From contig NZ_OY762552.1 in assembly GCF_963666025.1 (NCBI RefSeq), forward strand, positions 558,001-622,000: DNA of 64,000 nt, in the 5' to 3' direction. The stretch comes from an uncultured Methanobacterium sp. Lineage in GTDB: Archaea; Methanobacteriota; Methanobacteria; Methanobacteriales; Methanobacteriaceae. The translations under genes were made by a program, and so were the position numbers. The notes under the pieces are model-generated. The model saw only the letters and a list, made by a program, of their open reading frames with translations, did not search any database and was not told where the DNA came from. Below, piece by piece: positions 1 through 8,037 of the stretch; position 1 is the stretch's first letter; every line of letters starts with the position of its first letter.

Positions 1-512
1 GCTTATTGATTCTTGTTATTTTAACTTCTGGATGTTTAACATATTCTAGTTCACTTAATTCAGACGATCAAGCCGGTGTCAATAGTACAGGTGGTTCATT
101 TGAAAATCAGTGGGTTAAATTTAATTATCCTTCCAATTTAACAATAACAGATTATTCTACTGATAAACACATTAAAATCAATGTTTACAATGGAAGTGAA
201 TATATCGGTGGTTTATATAATGAAATCGTTAAAATTGATAATATTGTTCCATTGTCAGAATCCTATAACTCTACAATAGCGGGAAGAAAAACATTAAGAG
301 ATTACGACTTTAAAACCCTACCTAGTGGAGAAAATCAAGTAAGACCGAGCGCAGCCATATATCTAACAGAAAACGCTACATTGAATGTAATTTTCGATCC
401 TTCAAGTAAAACATCCTTCAATCAAGTCTCAGAGACACTAGTTATTAAAAAGGACAATGTAACAGATGATAATATGTTAATCCAAAAAATCATTGGAATC
501 TTTTTTTCATAA
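1..512 (+). CDS. Secreted lipoprotein, PsbP-related type (5' end outside window)
   Basis: The frame is open to the left edge (TTA at 3-5), so the true start lies upstream and the first in-window TTG at 6 is probably internal. The visible N-terminus is a hydrophobic stretch ending in a lipobox, LTSGC, followed by a Ser/Asn/Asp-rich linker, as expected of an exported lipid-anchored protein. The rest is a soluble domain of about 130 residues. The layout (lipobox, linker, 'FNYPSNLTI', later 'SGENQVRPSA') resembles the lipoprotein at 9193-9738 and the small PsbP-like surface proteins common in Methanobacterium. No catalytic motif is visible. Function unknown; the exported nature is well supported, the family name is from general resemblance. 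Confidence 0.6.
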   Translation, partial: LLILVILTSGCLTYSSSLNSDDQAGVNSTGGSFENQWVKFNYPSNLTITDYSTDKHIKINVYNGSEYIGGLYNEIVKIDNIVPLSESYNSTIAGRKTLRDYDFKTLPSGENQVRPSAAIYLTENATLNVIFDPSSKTSFNQVSETLVIKKDNVTDDNMLIQKIIGIFFS

Positions 513-740
513 GTGATCAATCTTTCTATGAAATGGGTTAAACTGTTTGATTAGGCAAAAACATTACAAAACTTCTTTTTCATGAACTTATGATTATATA
601 AAGATTTTGAGTATTACGACGTGTTTTTTAGTTTTCCCTGGGAAAAATATTTCCTTTAACTCCTTCATCTCCTAAACCCATATTTGTATTTCCCAACATC
701 CAAGGAAAAATTAACCGTGAGACTTTTCACATTTTAGTAA

Positions 741-926
741 TCAAATATACCTCAAGTAACTTTTTCTCAAGTCATCAGGGTCAGCTAGGAAGTATGCCTC
801 ACGGACCCTATCCTTTAACTTGTGGCCCATCATATGCTCCCGGATTTCCAATGGCATCCCTGCATTAATTAGCGGGGTGTTGAAAAACTTCCGCATCATG
901 TGGCTGGTGGCCTTGTAGAACCCACC
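741..926 (-). pseudogene. Decayed tyrosine recombinase (integrase), C-terminal fragment
   Basis: The reverse strand encodes about 61 codons ending in TGA at 741-743. They carry the core of a tyrosine recombinase catalytic domain: SHMMRKFFN (the HxxR box), then MMGHK (second His box), then REAYF, where the Tyr sits at the nucleophile position. The reading frame is closed upstream by TGA two codons before the first recognisable residue, and no N-terminal half is found to the right, where an unrelated + strand gene starts at 1078. This is a relic of an integrated element. A related relic lies at 7408-7758. Confidence 0.75.
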
Positions 927-1077
927 TAATCAGGCACAACCAAGAAAACGGTTCAATTCAGGGTAGTAATGCTGAATTGCCACACAGCATCAATCATATT
1001 ATAAACAGGATAGATCATAATCTATTATGCAACAAGAAATAATAATAAAAAATTAACACATAACAAGGAGCATAATC

Positions 1078-2022
1078 ATGGAATTAGCTTCTAAACTTTA
1101 CAATGAAAGATTTATTAAAATATTAGGTTTACTTTTACTATTTATTGGCTTAGTAGGTCTTTTTTACGGGCCAATGGAAATTTATTGCTTCTATATGTTT
1201 TCTGAAGGAGGAAAGTTTTATTATGAGGGATTCCAAATTGGTTCATTGTTTTTTGCTTATTTGGTAATTCAAAATTCAGCTTATTATATAATAGCTTTTT
1301 TATTAATACCCATTGGTCTGGGACTTTTTAAATTAAAAAATTGGGGATTGAAACTTTCATTAAATTTATTGTATATTTGGATAATTCTTGGAATTAGTAT
1401 ATTGAGTGGCTTTATCTTATCAATACCACAATTGATTCAAAAACTGAACTTATCAACCATCGTTTTAATTACATTACTTCTGGTATTAACTGGAATTGCG
1501 ATTCCTTTTATTTTAATAAAAATATTTAATAGTAGAAGTTTTCAACTGGTATTTAAACCTAAAAATTCGAATTGGATAGATGCAGTCCCTCAGATAATAC
1601 TTTTAATTTGTAGTTTGAACGTTCTTTTTATTTTATTATTACATTCCTGGGCCCTATTTCAGTTTATTTTCCCATTTTTTGGTAAAATTATTCTCCATAG
1701 AGAAGCAGTTCTTTATTTGACCAGTGCAATATTTATTTTAGCTATTCTAACCTACGGTATTTGGATAAAACATATTTTGGCTTTTTGGGGACTTCTAATT
1801 TATTACACAGTAATGTTAATCAGTATAATACTTACTTTTAGCCAATACACTCTTCCAGATATAATAAATATCTTTAAATTATCATCTTATGAACAAACTC
1901 AAATTATTCCGGTGATAAATATATTCTTGAATGTGAATTTAGCAGCTATTTTAGTTACATTTCTTTTCATAGTATTAGTTTTATGCATATATTTCCGTAA
2001 AAAATTGATAATAGAAACATGA
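1078..2022 (+). CDS. Polytopic membrane protein of unknown function
   Basis: A 314-residue, very AT-rich gene with a good ribosome binding site (AAGGAG, 9 bases before ATG 1078). The product is almost entirely hydrophobic with about eight predicted transmembrane stretches, for example near residues 12-30, 50-80, 92-115, 125-150, 168-190, 205-225, 230-255 and 280-305, and a basic C-terminal end (FRKKLIIET). No transporter or enzyme motif is recognisable. It stands alone between an integrase relic and the arsenic cluster and may belong to the same acquired block. Real gene: likely. Function: none assigned. Confidence 0.6.
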   Translation: MELASKLYNERFIKILGLLLLFIGLVGLFYGPMEIYCFYMFSEGGKFYYEGFQIGSLFFAYLVIQNSAYYIIAFLLIPIGLGLFKLKNWGLKLSLNLLYIWIILGISILSGFILSIPQLIQKLNLSTIVLITLLLVLTGIAIPFILIKIFNSRSFQLVFKPKNSNWIDAVPQIILLICSLNVLFILLLHSWALFQFIFPFFGKIILHREAVLYLTSAIFILAILTYGIWIKHILAFWGLLIYYTVMLISIILTFSQYTLPDIINIFKLSSYEQTQIIPVINIFLNVNLAAILVTFLFIVLVLCIYFRKKLIIET

Positions 2023-2080
2023 AAAAAAGTTTAATATCACTCGATTTCTTAGATTTTTTTTTAATTTTTTAAATATTTTT

Positions 2081-2779
2081 TTATATTTTTAAATTACGAT
2101 TTTCCAAACGCCTATTGGCAAATGCAATTGCTTCTTCAAAGGCATCCCTGTGAAGTCCGGATGCCATTTCTTTTTTACATTCCTCATCAGAAAAAAGCCG
2201 CATCTTTGCTGCTCTGCATGGATAATGTTGTAATTTCAGTCCCGCTTCTGTTGGAAGTTCTTCAGGGTCTAATTTTTTACCCAGATAATTCTCTTTTATG
2301 TAATCAGCTACAAAAGAGGTTGATCCGCAGGGAGAGGATCTTAAAACCACAATGTCATTAAGTTTATTTCCATCTAATTTCAGAACAACTGAAGGCTTCC
2401 CTATATCTGATACAAACTTATCGAAGATAGGATCTCCATTTTTTTCAAGTTCACACATTATATAAGGACAAACGACATTTTCATGTGTTTCTAACTGGTT
2501 TTTGAAGCCGTCACCCCTCCATGCTGCAACTATTATCCAATCAACCTTATCTGCAAATCTTTCAACCAGTTCTAACGTTAGATCTGGATGTGTAGTGTAA
2601 GTTATGAGTATATTAGCATCTTCAATCTGTTTGACATTTTCTTCTGCTATTTCAATGTCATCCATAAACATGGAAGTAGGTTGTTCAAGCTCTATAAAGA
2701 CTGTGTCAAATTCTTTTTTTATAGTATCGTAGGCCCGATCGCCATATGGTCCGTCAGTGGCTATTGCAACTTTAATCAT
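2081..2779 (-). CDS. DUF166 family protein
   Basis: A 232-residue protein matching my recollection of the archaeal DUF166 family (COG1810). It has an N-terminal Rossmann-like start MIKVAIATDGPYGD, acidic stretches, 'CPYIMCELEKNGDP' near residues 107-120, 'LRSSPCGSTSFVADYI' near 145-160, and a C-terminal 'HYPCRAAKM'. The conserved Cys residues suggest metal or Fe-S binding, but that is inference. Its ATG at 2779 directly follows the TGA of the arsenate reductase gene (2780-2782), so the two are co-transcribed and probably translationally coupled. This ties the family here to arsenic or redox metabolism. Biochemical function is not established. Confidence 0.7.
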   Translation of the reverse strand: MIKVAIATDGPYGDRAYDTIKKEFDTVFIELEQPTSMFMDDIEIAEENVKQIEDANILITYTTHPDLTLELVERFADKVDWIIVAAWRGDGFKNQLETHENVVCPYIMCELEKNGDPIFDKFVSDIGKPSVVLKLDGNKLNDIVVLRSSPCGSTSFVADYIKENYLGKKLDPEELPTEAGLKLQHYPCRAAKMRLFSDEECKKEMASGLHRDAFEEAIAFANRRLENRNLKI

Positions 2780-3217
2780 TCACTCACCTATCAAAAACGT
2801 TACTTTGATCCATCCCCTAATTTCATCTCTAATTTTTCTGAAAGCATCAGTTTTCTCATGGTCAGTTCCATCTACAGCTGAAGGGTCTTCAAATGATTTA
2901 TGGATATAGGTTTTTCCTCCAGGGAAAAATGGACATAATTCACCTTCCCCACCACATACAGTAATCACATAGTCGAATTCCAATCCCTCAAATTCTTTGA
3001 GACTTTTGGAACGATTATTTGATATATCAATACCCACCTCTTCTAAGACTCGCACCGCATATGGATTTACACTGCTAGGATTACTCCCTGCACTGTAAAC
3101 ATCATAATATGTTCCATACAATGATTTTAGAAGTCCTTCACTCATTTGGGATCGTGCGGAGTTGTGGTTGCAAATGAATAGAACCTTTTTTTTAAATTTT
3201 GGTACTGTCACCTTCAT
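2780..3217 (-). CDS. arsC: Arsenate reductase, low-molecular-weight phosphatase type (ArsC)
   Basis: This protein of about 145 residues has the P-loop ICNHNSARSQM near residues 15-25 (C16-x5-R22), the signature shared by low-molecular-weight Tyr phosphatases and thioredoxin-type ArsC. Further Cys residues lie at VCGGEGELC, where ArsC has its redox partners, followed by the acidic EDPS loop. It would reduce arsenate to arsenite in the cytoplasm. A longer frame begins at 3256, but MKVTVPKFKKK at 3217 is the better start because it sits directly before the first beta strand and leaves room for a promoter shared with arsR. First gene of an operon with the DUF166 gene, divergent from arsR. Confidence 0.85.
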   Translation of the reverse strand: MKVTVPKFKKKVLFICNHNSARSQMSEGLLKSLYGTYYDVYSAGSNPSSVNPYAVRVLEEVGIDISNNRSKSLKEFEGLEFDYVITVCGGEGELCPFFPGGKTYIHKSFEDPSAVDGTDHEKTDAFRKIRDEIRGWIKVTFLIGE

Positions 3218-3237
3218 TAACAATAGATAAAACATCC

Positions 3238-3253
3238 ATATATTTAAATATAT
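3238..3253. promoter_or_regulatory. 16-bp palindrome in the arsC/arsR divergent promoter
   Basis: ATATATTTAAATATAT is a perfect 16-bp palindrome in the 56-bp gap between the divergent arsC (start 3217) and arsR (start 3274) genes. It contains TATA-like sequence in both directions, so it can serve as promoter core for both genes. It is also the most likely place for the ArsR dimer to bind and repress. Sequence symmetry is seen; the operator role is inferred from ArsR family behaviour. Confidence 0.5.
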
Positions 3254-3273
3254 CATATTATAAAGAAAATTTC

Positions 3274-3621
3274 ATGAAATCATGTGAAATTGGTGAGGGA
3301 GAAAAGCCCAACAAAGACCAGATTAAAAGGCTGAAAAAGATAACATCTAAAATCCCTGCTGATGATCGATTATACGAAGATGCAAATACCATAAAGGCCC
3401 TTGCAGATCCAACCCGATTAAAAATAATCCACTTATTAAAACATGGCGAATTATGTGTTTGTGAAATCATCACCGCAATGGAAAAACCACAACCAACTAT
3501 ATCACACCATCTAAACATCTTAAAAAGAGCAGGATTCTTGAAATGGCGTAAGGAAGGAGTTTGGGTACATTATAGTCTTTCCAATCCCAAAATTATGGAC
3601 ATTTTAGATGAGCTGATATAA
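3274..3621 (+). CDS. arsR: ArsR/SmtB family metalloregulator
   Basis: A winged-helix repressor of about 115 residues. After a basic N-terminal tail it shows ALADPTRLKIIHLL, then ELCVCEI (the Cys pair of the arsenite/metal site on helix 3 of ArsR proteins), then the recognition helix QPTISHHLNILKRAGFL and the wing WRKEGVWVHYSL. Arsenite binding to the Cys residues would release it from DNA. The frame can be extended to 3199, but that would overlap the arsC start region. ATG 3274 begins a compact protein and leaves the promoter free. It is followed after 23 bases by the Acr3 gene, so the operon regulates itself. Confidence 0.88.
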   Translation: MKSCEIGEGEKPNKDQIKRLKKITSKIPADDRLYEDANTIKALADPTRLKIIHLLKHGELCVCEIITAMEKPQPTISHHLNILKRAGFLKWRKEGVWVHYSLSNPKIMDILDELI

Positions 3622-3644
3622 TAGCTAATTTGATGGAGATATAA

Positions 3645-4724
3645 ATGAAAGACGATGTTACTGGTCAAGTTACTGATCAAATATGTGATACTCCCAAATT
3701 GGGATTTTTGGATAGATTTTTAACTCTTTGGATTTTTCTTGCAATGGTCCTTGGAATTTCTCTGGGTGTCTTCTTACCTGCTTTTAAGGGCATAGTGAAC
3801 CAATTTCAGGTTGGAACCACCAGCATACCCATTGCAATTGGTCTCATACTCATGATGTACCCTCCACTGGCCAGGGTTCGTTACGAAGAGTTACCCCATG
3901 TATTCCGTGACTGGAAAGTTCTAGGATTAGCTATGTTCCAGAACTGGATAGTAGCCCCTTTATTGATGTTTGCACTGGCCATAATATTTTTATCGGCCTA
4001 TCCCGAGTACATGGTGGGATTGATTCTAATTGGAATAGCCCCCTGCATAGCCATGGTCCTGGTCTGGAACCAACTAGCAAAAGGGAATAATGAATACGCT
4101 GCCAGTTTGGTGGCTCTAAACAGCATATTTCAAGTCCTTTTCTACAGTGTATACGCCTGGTTTTTCATCACCGTAGTACCACCATTATTAGGAATTCAGG
4201 GAACTGCGGTTGATGTTAATATCCTGCAGATAGCCCAAAGCGTTTTCATTTACCTGGGTATACCATTCATTGCCGGTTTTTTTACCCGGTTCTTCCTGGT
4301 TAGAATCAAGGGAAAAGAATGGTACCATGAAAAATTCATACCAAAAATAAGCCCCATAACTTTGATAGCCCTTCTATTTACCATTGTGGTGATGTTCAGC
4401 TTAAAAGGAGATTACATTGTCCAGATACCTTTAGATGTAGTCATCATAGCTATACCTCTAGTGGTATATTTTGTGGTAATGTTTTTTATCACATTTTTCC
4501 TGGGATACAAATTGGGTGCTGATTATACCCGGACCACAGCCATATCTTTTACAGCAGCCAGTAACAACTTTGAACTGGCAATAGCAGTTGCAATAGCAGT
4601 CTTTGGAATTGGATCAGGAGTGGCATTCGCCACAGTAATAGGGCCCCTGATAGAGGTTCCCGTCTTAATAAGTCTGGTAAATGTCGCTTTAATCTTCCAA
4701 AAACGCTATTTTAAGGAATCATAG
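3645..4724 (+). CDS. acr3: Arsenite efflux permease, ACR3 family
   Basis: A 359-residue integral membrane protein with about ten transmembrane segments and hallmarks of the ACR3/bile-acid-sodium symporter superfamily: LMMYPPLARVRYEEL near residues 70-85, NWIVAPLLMF, GIAPCIAMVLVW with the conserved Cys near residue 135, and AASNNFELAIAVA near 305-320. It exports arsenite formed by ArsC. A binding site GGAG lies before ATG 3645. It follows arsR closely and probably shares its transcript. About 80 bases separate it from the DsrE cluster downstream, on the same strand. Confidence 0.9.
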   Translation: MKDDVTGQVTDQICDTPKLGFLDRFLTLWIFLAMVLGISLGVFLPAFKGIVNQFQVGTTSIPIAIGLILMMYPPLARVRYEELPHVFRDWKVLGLAMFQNWIVAPLLMFALAIIFLSAYPEYMVGLILIGIAPCIAMVLVWNQLAKGNNEYAASLVALNSIFQVLFYSVYAWFFITVVPPLLGIQGTAVDVNILQIAQSVFIYLGIPFIAGFFTRFFLVRIKGKEWYHEKFIPKISPITLIALLFTIVVMFSLKGDYIVQIPLDVVIIAIPLVVYFVVMFFITFFLGYKLGADYTRTTAISFTAASNNFELAIAVAIAVFGIGSGVAFATVIGPLIEVPVLISLVNVALIFQKRYFKES

Positions 4725-4807
4725 ACAAACCACTCGATAATTGATATCCTATCAAAAACTACCTGCATTAAAAAAAACATTAATTAATCTTATTCACAGT
4801 GATAAAG

Positions 4808-5128
4808 ATGCATATAGGATTCATATTAACAAAAAGTCCATCAGAACAGGGATTTAAGACATTTATTGATTACTCAAAATTATATATCAATAATGATCAG
4901 ATCTCCATTTATCTTGTTGGAAACGGAGTCTATTGTGCCAGGAAAAATTATATTAATCCCGATATAGAAGTGCTTTTTGAAAGTTCAAAAGTTTATGTGT
5001 CCATCAATGACCTTAAAGCAAGAGGAATTGGAGAGGAACCTGTGAAAAAGAGTCTGATCATGTTTTCTCAATACGACAATATGATAATTGATGTCATGGA
5101 GAATTTAAATCAAGTAGTAGCCTTTTAA
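4808..5128 (+). CDS. DsrE/DsrH-fold sulfur-relay protein 1
   Basis: A protein of about 106 residues (ATG 4808; the GTG at 4799 is the alternative). It shows the DsrE-superfamily pattern: a first strand HIGFILTKSPSEQGF, helix, then ISIYLVGNGVYCARKN with a Cys near residue 38, then VYVSINDLKARGIGEE, and a C-terminal helix. The pattern 'YLVGNGVY' followed by 'DLKARGI' is like TusB/DsrH proteins, which form hetero-oligomers with DsrE and DsrF and pass sulfane sulfur between Cys residues. First of three adjacent DsrE-like genes behind the arsenite exporter. The fold is well supported; the sulfur relay role here is inference. Confidence 0.7.
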   Translation: MHIGFILTKSPSEQGFKTFIDYSKLYINNDQISIYLVGNGVYCARKNYINPDIEVLFESSKVYVSINDLKARGIGEEPVKKSLIMFSQYDNMIIDVMENLNQVVAF

Positions 5129-5138
5129 CAGGAGTCAG

Positions 5139-5537
5139 ATGATGAAAATGGCAACAACCCTAAATGAAAAATCATCCCATGGAAAAATGATGATTATTGT
5201 CTTATCAGATGGCCCTTACATTTCACAATATGCAGATATTGGATATAACATGGCAAAAACTGCCATAAAGTTAGGATACGGAGTGAAAATATTCTTATAC
5301 ATGGATGGTGTGTACATACCCCACAGGGATCAAAATCCACGTGATTTGCCAAATATCTCTCGGATTTTCGAAGAATTAATTGAGAAAGGCTGTGAAATTA
5401 AAGCATGTATAAGATGTGCAGCTGCAAGAGGATACGTGGATGAATCACATTATTTAGAAGGTGTTGAAATAACCAGTGTCTATGATCTTGCAGACTGGAT
5501 GAGTGGAAATAGTAAAGTTATAATGTTGGGCAGTTAA
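5139..5537 (+). CDS. DsrE/TusD-like sulfur-relay protein 2
   Basis: A 132-residue DsrE-family protein with GGAG before ATG 5139. After a polar N-terminal extension comes MMIIVLSDGPYISQYADIGYNMAKTAIKLGYGVKIFLYMDGVY, and then CEIKACIRCAAARGY near residues 86-100. The second half contains the Cys equivalent to the active sulfur-carrying Cys of DsrE/TusD, here as a CxxC pair. It is the only one of the three DsrE-like proteins in this cluster with the canonical catalytic loop, so it is the likely sulfur acceptor/donor. Ten bases separate it from the upstream gene and two from the downstream gene. Confidence 0.75.
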   Translation: MMKMATTLNEKSSHGKMMIIVLSDGPYISQYADIGYNMAKTAIKLGYGVKIFLYMDGVYIPHRDQNPRDLPNISRIFEELIEKGCEIKACIRCAAARGYVDESHYLEGVEITSVYDLADWMSGNSKVIMLGS

Positions 5538-5539
5538 AA

Positions 5540-5890
5540 ATGTCATCATTAATTATCATTGATAAAGCCCCTTACGGGCATGAAAATGCTTTAAGTGGAA
5601 TTTATATTGCAATAGCAAGTTTAGATAAAGGAATTAACTCTGATGTTCTTTTAATGGGAGATGGTGTTTACGCCGCCCAAAAAAATCAATCGGCAGAAAA
5701 AACAATTGGATATCCATCAGTAAGCGAATTATTGTATTCCATATTCCCAAACGGAACATTATTTGTACATTTGGACTCTTTAATTAGTAGAGGAATTAAA
5801 TATGAGGATTTGATAGAAATAGCAGAACTTATTGATGGTAAAACTCTTTACGAGCTTTCAAAATCAAAAAAACATATCATAAAAATTTAG
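5540..5890 (+). CDS. DsrH/TusB-like sulfur-relay protein 3
   Basis: A 116-residue protein of the DsrE superfamily: SLIIIDKAPYGHENALSGIYIAIASLDKGINSDVLLMGDGVYAAQ in the first half, LFVHLDSLISRGIKYEDLIE in the second. It lacks a Cys entirely as far as I can read, so it cannot itself carry persulfide and would be a structural subunit. It resembles the 4808-5128 product in the 'GDGVYAA...LISRGI' pattern, suggesting duplication within the cluster. The start ATG 5540 follows the previous stop by two bases, and the next gene starts 13 bases after its stop: one operon. Confidence 0.68.
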   Translation: MSSLIIIDKAPYGHENALSGIYIAIASLDKGINSDVLLMGDGVYAAQKNQSAEKTIGYPSVSELLYSIFPNGTLFVHLDSLISRGIKYEDLIEIAELIDGKTLYELSKSKKHIIKI

Positions 5891-5903
5891 AGGAGTAATT
5901 AAA

Positions 5904-6515
5904 ATGGAAATGAAAGAACTGAAATATGATATTTTCGAAGATGGTCCGCTTGTAAGTAGTGTTTCCATAACCAAAATAATGCCCTGTATGGCAGAAGAGG
6001 GAAGGGTTAAATTAGCAATGCAACTTGATTCCAAATTAGATCAGGTAATGCCCACATTTGCAAGTAAATTCCCACCAGGAAAAGTAAATTATATCCCACA
6101 CAAAAAAATCCTGACACTAAATACACATGAAAGGGTTATAACATTTTTCCCGTCTGGAAGGATCATGATGATGAATACCAGGGACCCTGAAGAAGGAATT
6201 AAAATAATAACAGAGTTCATGGAAAAAATAAACCAATGTTACCTGGAAATTGAGAGTGGAGATGGTGGCGAGGATCTATCTGAAAAACTGTCAAAGATAG
6301 GTCCATTAAACATTTATAACTGCCTGCCTCAAACCAACTGTGAAGAATGTGGAACAGCTACCTGCATGGCATTTTCAATGAAACTTCTATCTGGAGACAG
6401 CACCCTTAATGAGTGCAAACCGCTCCTAAAGGCTGAAAACCAGGAAAAAGTGAATTCATTGAAGGAACTCTTAGGAGATCAGCTAATGAAAACCATGGGA
6501 TGGGCAGGAAATTAA
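5904..6515 (+). CDS. (4Fe-4S) cluster domain protein linked to the DsrE cluster
   Basis: A 203-residue protein with GGAG before ATG 5904. Residues 1-110 form a unique alpha/beta domain (MPTFASKFPPGKVNYIPHKKILTL...FPSGRIMMMN). Residues 128-165 carry the Fe-S motif C-x5-C-x2-C-x4-C (CLPQTNCEECGTATC), with a further Cys at NECKPL. This motif is the 4Fe-4S domain seen at the N-terminus of corrinoid/Fe-S subunits of acetyl-CoA synthase and in RnfB-type proteins. As last gene of the DsrE operon it may supply electrons to, or take sulfur from, the DsrE proteins. The motif is clear; the partner assignment is inferred from gene order. Confidence 0.72.
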   Translation: MEMKELKYDIFEDGPLVSSVSITKIMPCMAEEGRVKLAMQLDSKLDQVMPTFASKFPPGKVNYIPHKKILTLNTHERVITFFPSGRIMMMNTRDPEEGIKIITEFMEKINQCYLEIESGDGGEDLSEKLSKIGPLNIYNCLPQTNCEECGTATCMAFSMKLLSGDSTLNECKPLLKAENQEKVNSLKELLGDQLMKTMGWAGN

Positions 6516-6602
6516 TAAAGGGTTTAAAATTTATTTTTTTTTGAATAATTCATATGGCCTCCATCATAATTAACATAATCCTTAAAAAAAGAGAGTTGCA
6601 GC

Positions 6603-7136
6603 ATGCTAAACAAAGTGAAAAGTTTGAATTTTCAGGGTCAGACCACCAAAAACGAGCTTTTATGCGTACTTAAGGAAGATGCCCGGAAATTTAATCTTCA
6701 AGATATTGTACGTTGCAGTCTTCAAATTCAACAGGAAGCCCAGTGCATACATACCAGTTACAAAGAGGAATATATAAAAGCCGAAACCGGATTTCTAATT
6801 CGTATCCAAGAGGTTAAAGATGATATTTTTCATTACACTGGCCAGGTGGATGTGGAGGAACTGAATACTGCTATTGGCATTCTTGAAGAACAGGAAAAAA
6901 TGGCAGAAGACATGATAGACATAGACCCAGTAGCCCTGGGAATATATTCAATCATATCATTATACACTACTTTCATCAAGGATGAACCCATCCATCAGGT
7001 GGGAACACTATTCCCGGGTGGTTTCACGGTTAAAAAAGAGGGAGATAAGTACACTTGCCCGGTGAAAGATAACAACGATAACAATCCTCTGGCATTGTGC
7101 CCATTTTGCATTGCAGAACAGGATGCAGAAGTTTGA
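6603..7136 (+). CDS. DUF2115 / UPF0305 family protein
   Basis: A 177-residue protein I recognise as the methanogen family DUF2115 (UPF0305). The conserved C-terminal part reads SLYTTFIKDEPIHQVGTLFPGG, then YTCPVKDNNDNNPLALCPFCIAEQD, with a CPFC pair that could bind metal together with the earlier CPV Cys. The N-terminal half is helical and acidic. It begins about 87 bases after the Fe-S gene on the same strand, so co-transcription is possible but unproven. Function unknown in the family. Confidence 0.75.
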   Translation: MLNKVKSLNFQGQTTKNELLCVLKEDARKFNLQDIVRCSLQIQQEAQCIHTSYKEEYIKAETGFLIRIQEVKDDIFHYTGQVDVEELNTAIGILEEQEKMAEDMIDIDPVALGIYSIISLYTTFIKDEPIHQVGTLFPGGFTVKKEGDKYTCPVKDNNDNNPLALCPFCIAEQDAEV

Positions 7137-7407
7137 TGCCATTTAAAGTGTTTTAGTGCATTTTGTGCTATTTTCTATTATTTGAATATTATGACATAAT
7201 TCAAATAAGTTTATTTGATAATTTACAAAGAAAAATTAGGCGTTTGAAAAAAGACGAAACAGATGATAACGTTCTAATGAAGTATATCTGGCTTAAAAAA
7301 CTAATAAAATGGAATGTAGATCCAGATGGTTCTAAACTTAAATTTGAATATGTATTGAAGTAGATTTGGTTTAATTTATCAATCTTCTCAATCAAAAAAA
7401 ATACCCT

Positions 7408-7758
7408 CTAAACCTCTCCCTTCAACTCTTTTAACTCCTTCTTCATCTCCGCAACTATATCACATGACATACTGTTCTGTCTTTGTAGTTCACGGAACTC
7501 ATCTTGTGAATATTTTCCTGCCGTGGAGTCTTTGACTGATAGGTATTCTATATACCTTAGGTAAACCTTTTTGAACTCTTCAGGATAGTTAGGAAGTATG
7601 TCTTCACAATCTGTCTTTAATTTTATGGATCAATCATTTATTTCCTGATTTCTTTTTGTGTTTCCTGATTTTTCTAGTGATTCTGCTTAATTAGTTGAAT
7701 GTTAAAAATTGAATGTTGAAAAACTTCTTTATCATAGGGTTGGGGGCTTTATAAAACC
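7408..7758 (-). pseudogene. Second decayed tyrosine recombinase (integrase) relic
   Basis: Two blocks on the reverse strand align with integrase sequence. Block 7714-7758 corresponds nucleotide by nucleotide to the HxxR-box region of the 741-926 relic (including a shared TGTTGAAAAACTT on the + strand) but has a one-base deletion and reads roughly GFIKPP..MIKKFFN. Block 7408-7629 is open for about 74 codons and reads ILPNYPEEFKKVYLRYIEYL followed by a Lys/Glu-rich coiled tail ending MKKELKELKGEV, typical of the C-terminal extension of methanogen integrases. The segment between the blocks is lost or scrambled. Non-functional. Confidence 0.62.
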
Positions 7759-8037
7759 ATTTTCACCTAGTTTCGGTTTGGATAGTGATTCAATTCCCTA
7801 GGATCGCCGGTTACCATGTAAATTTTTAGTAAGTCAGAAATTAATAGTAATATTTAAAGAGGGCTATCACTAACATATGGATTAGAATAAGGTGTTATTG
7901 AGGAGGAAAGGATTTTTTTTAAAAAAAATCGATATTTTCCTTCTAATTAGGTTAGAAATAGTTTTTAAATGAGTATTTGATGGATAGATTTGGTGTTTTA
8001 TCTTTCACATACTTAAATAGAATTAGGAGCGTGCCAC

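Noticed and set aside
7163..7363. 66-residue frame on + strand after the UPF0305 gene
   Set aside because: Overlaps an equally long reverse frame, has no clear ribosome binding site and shows no recognisable motif; probably chance in AT-rich DNA next to the integrase relic.
741..7758. One integrase gene split by integration of the element between the relics
   Set aside because: The right-hand relic itself contains a copy of the R-box segment, so the two relics are separate copies; the split-gene reading fails.
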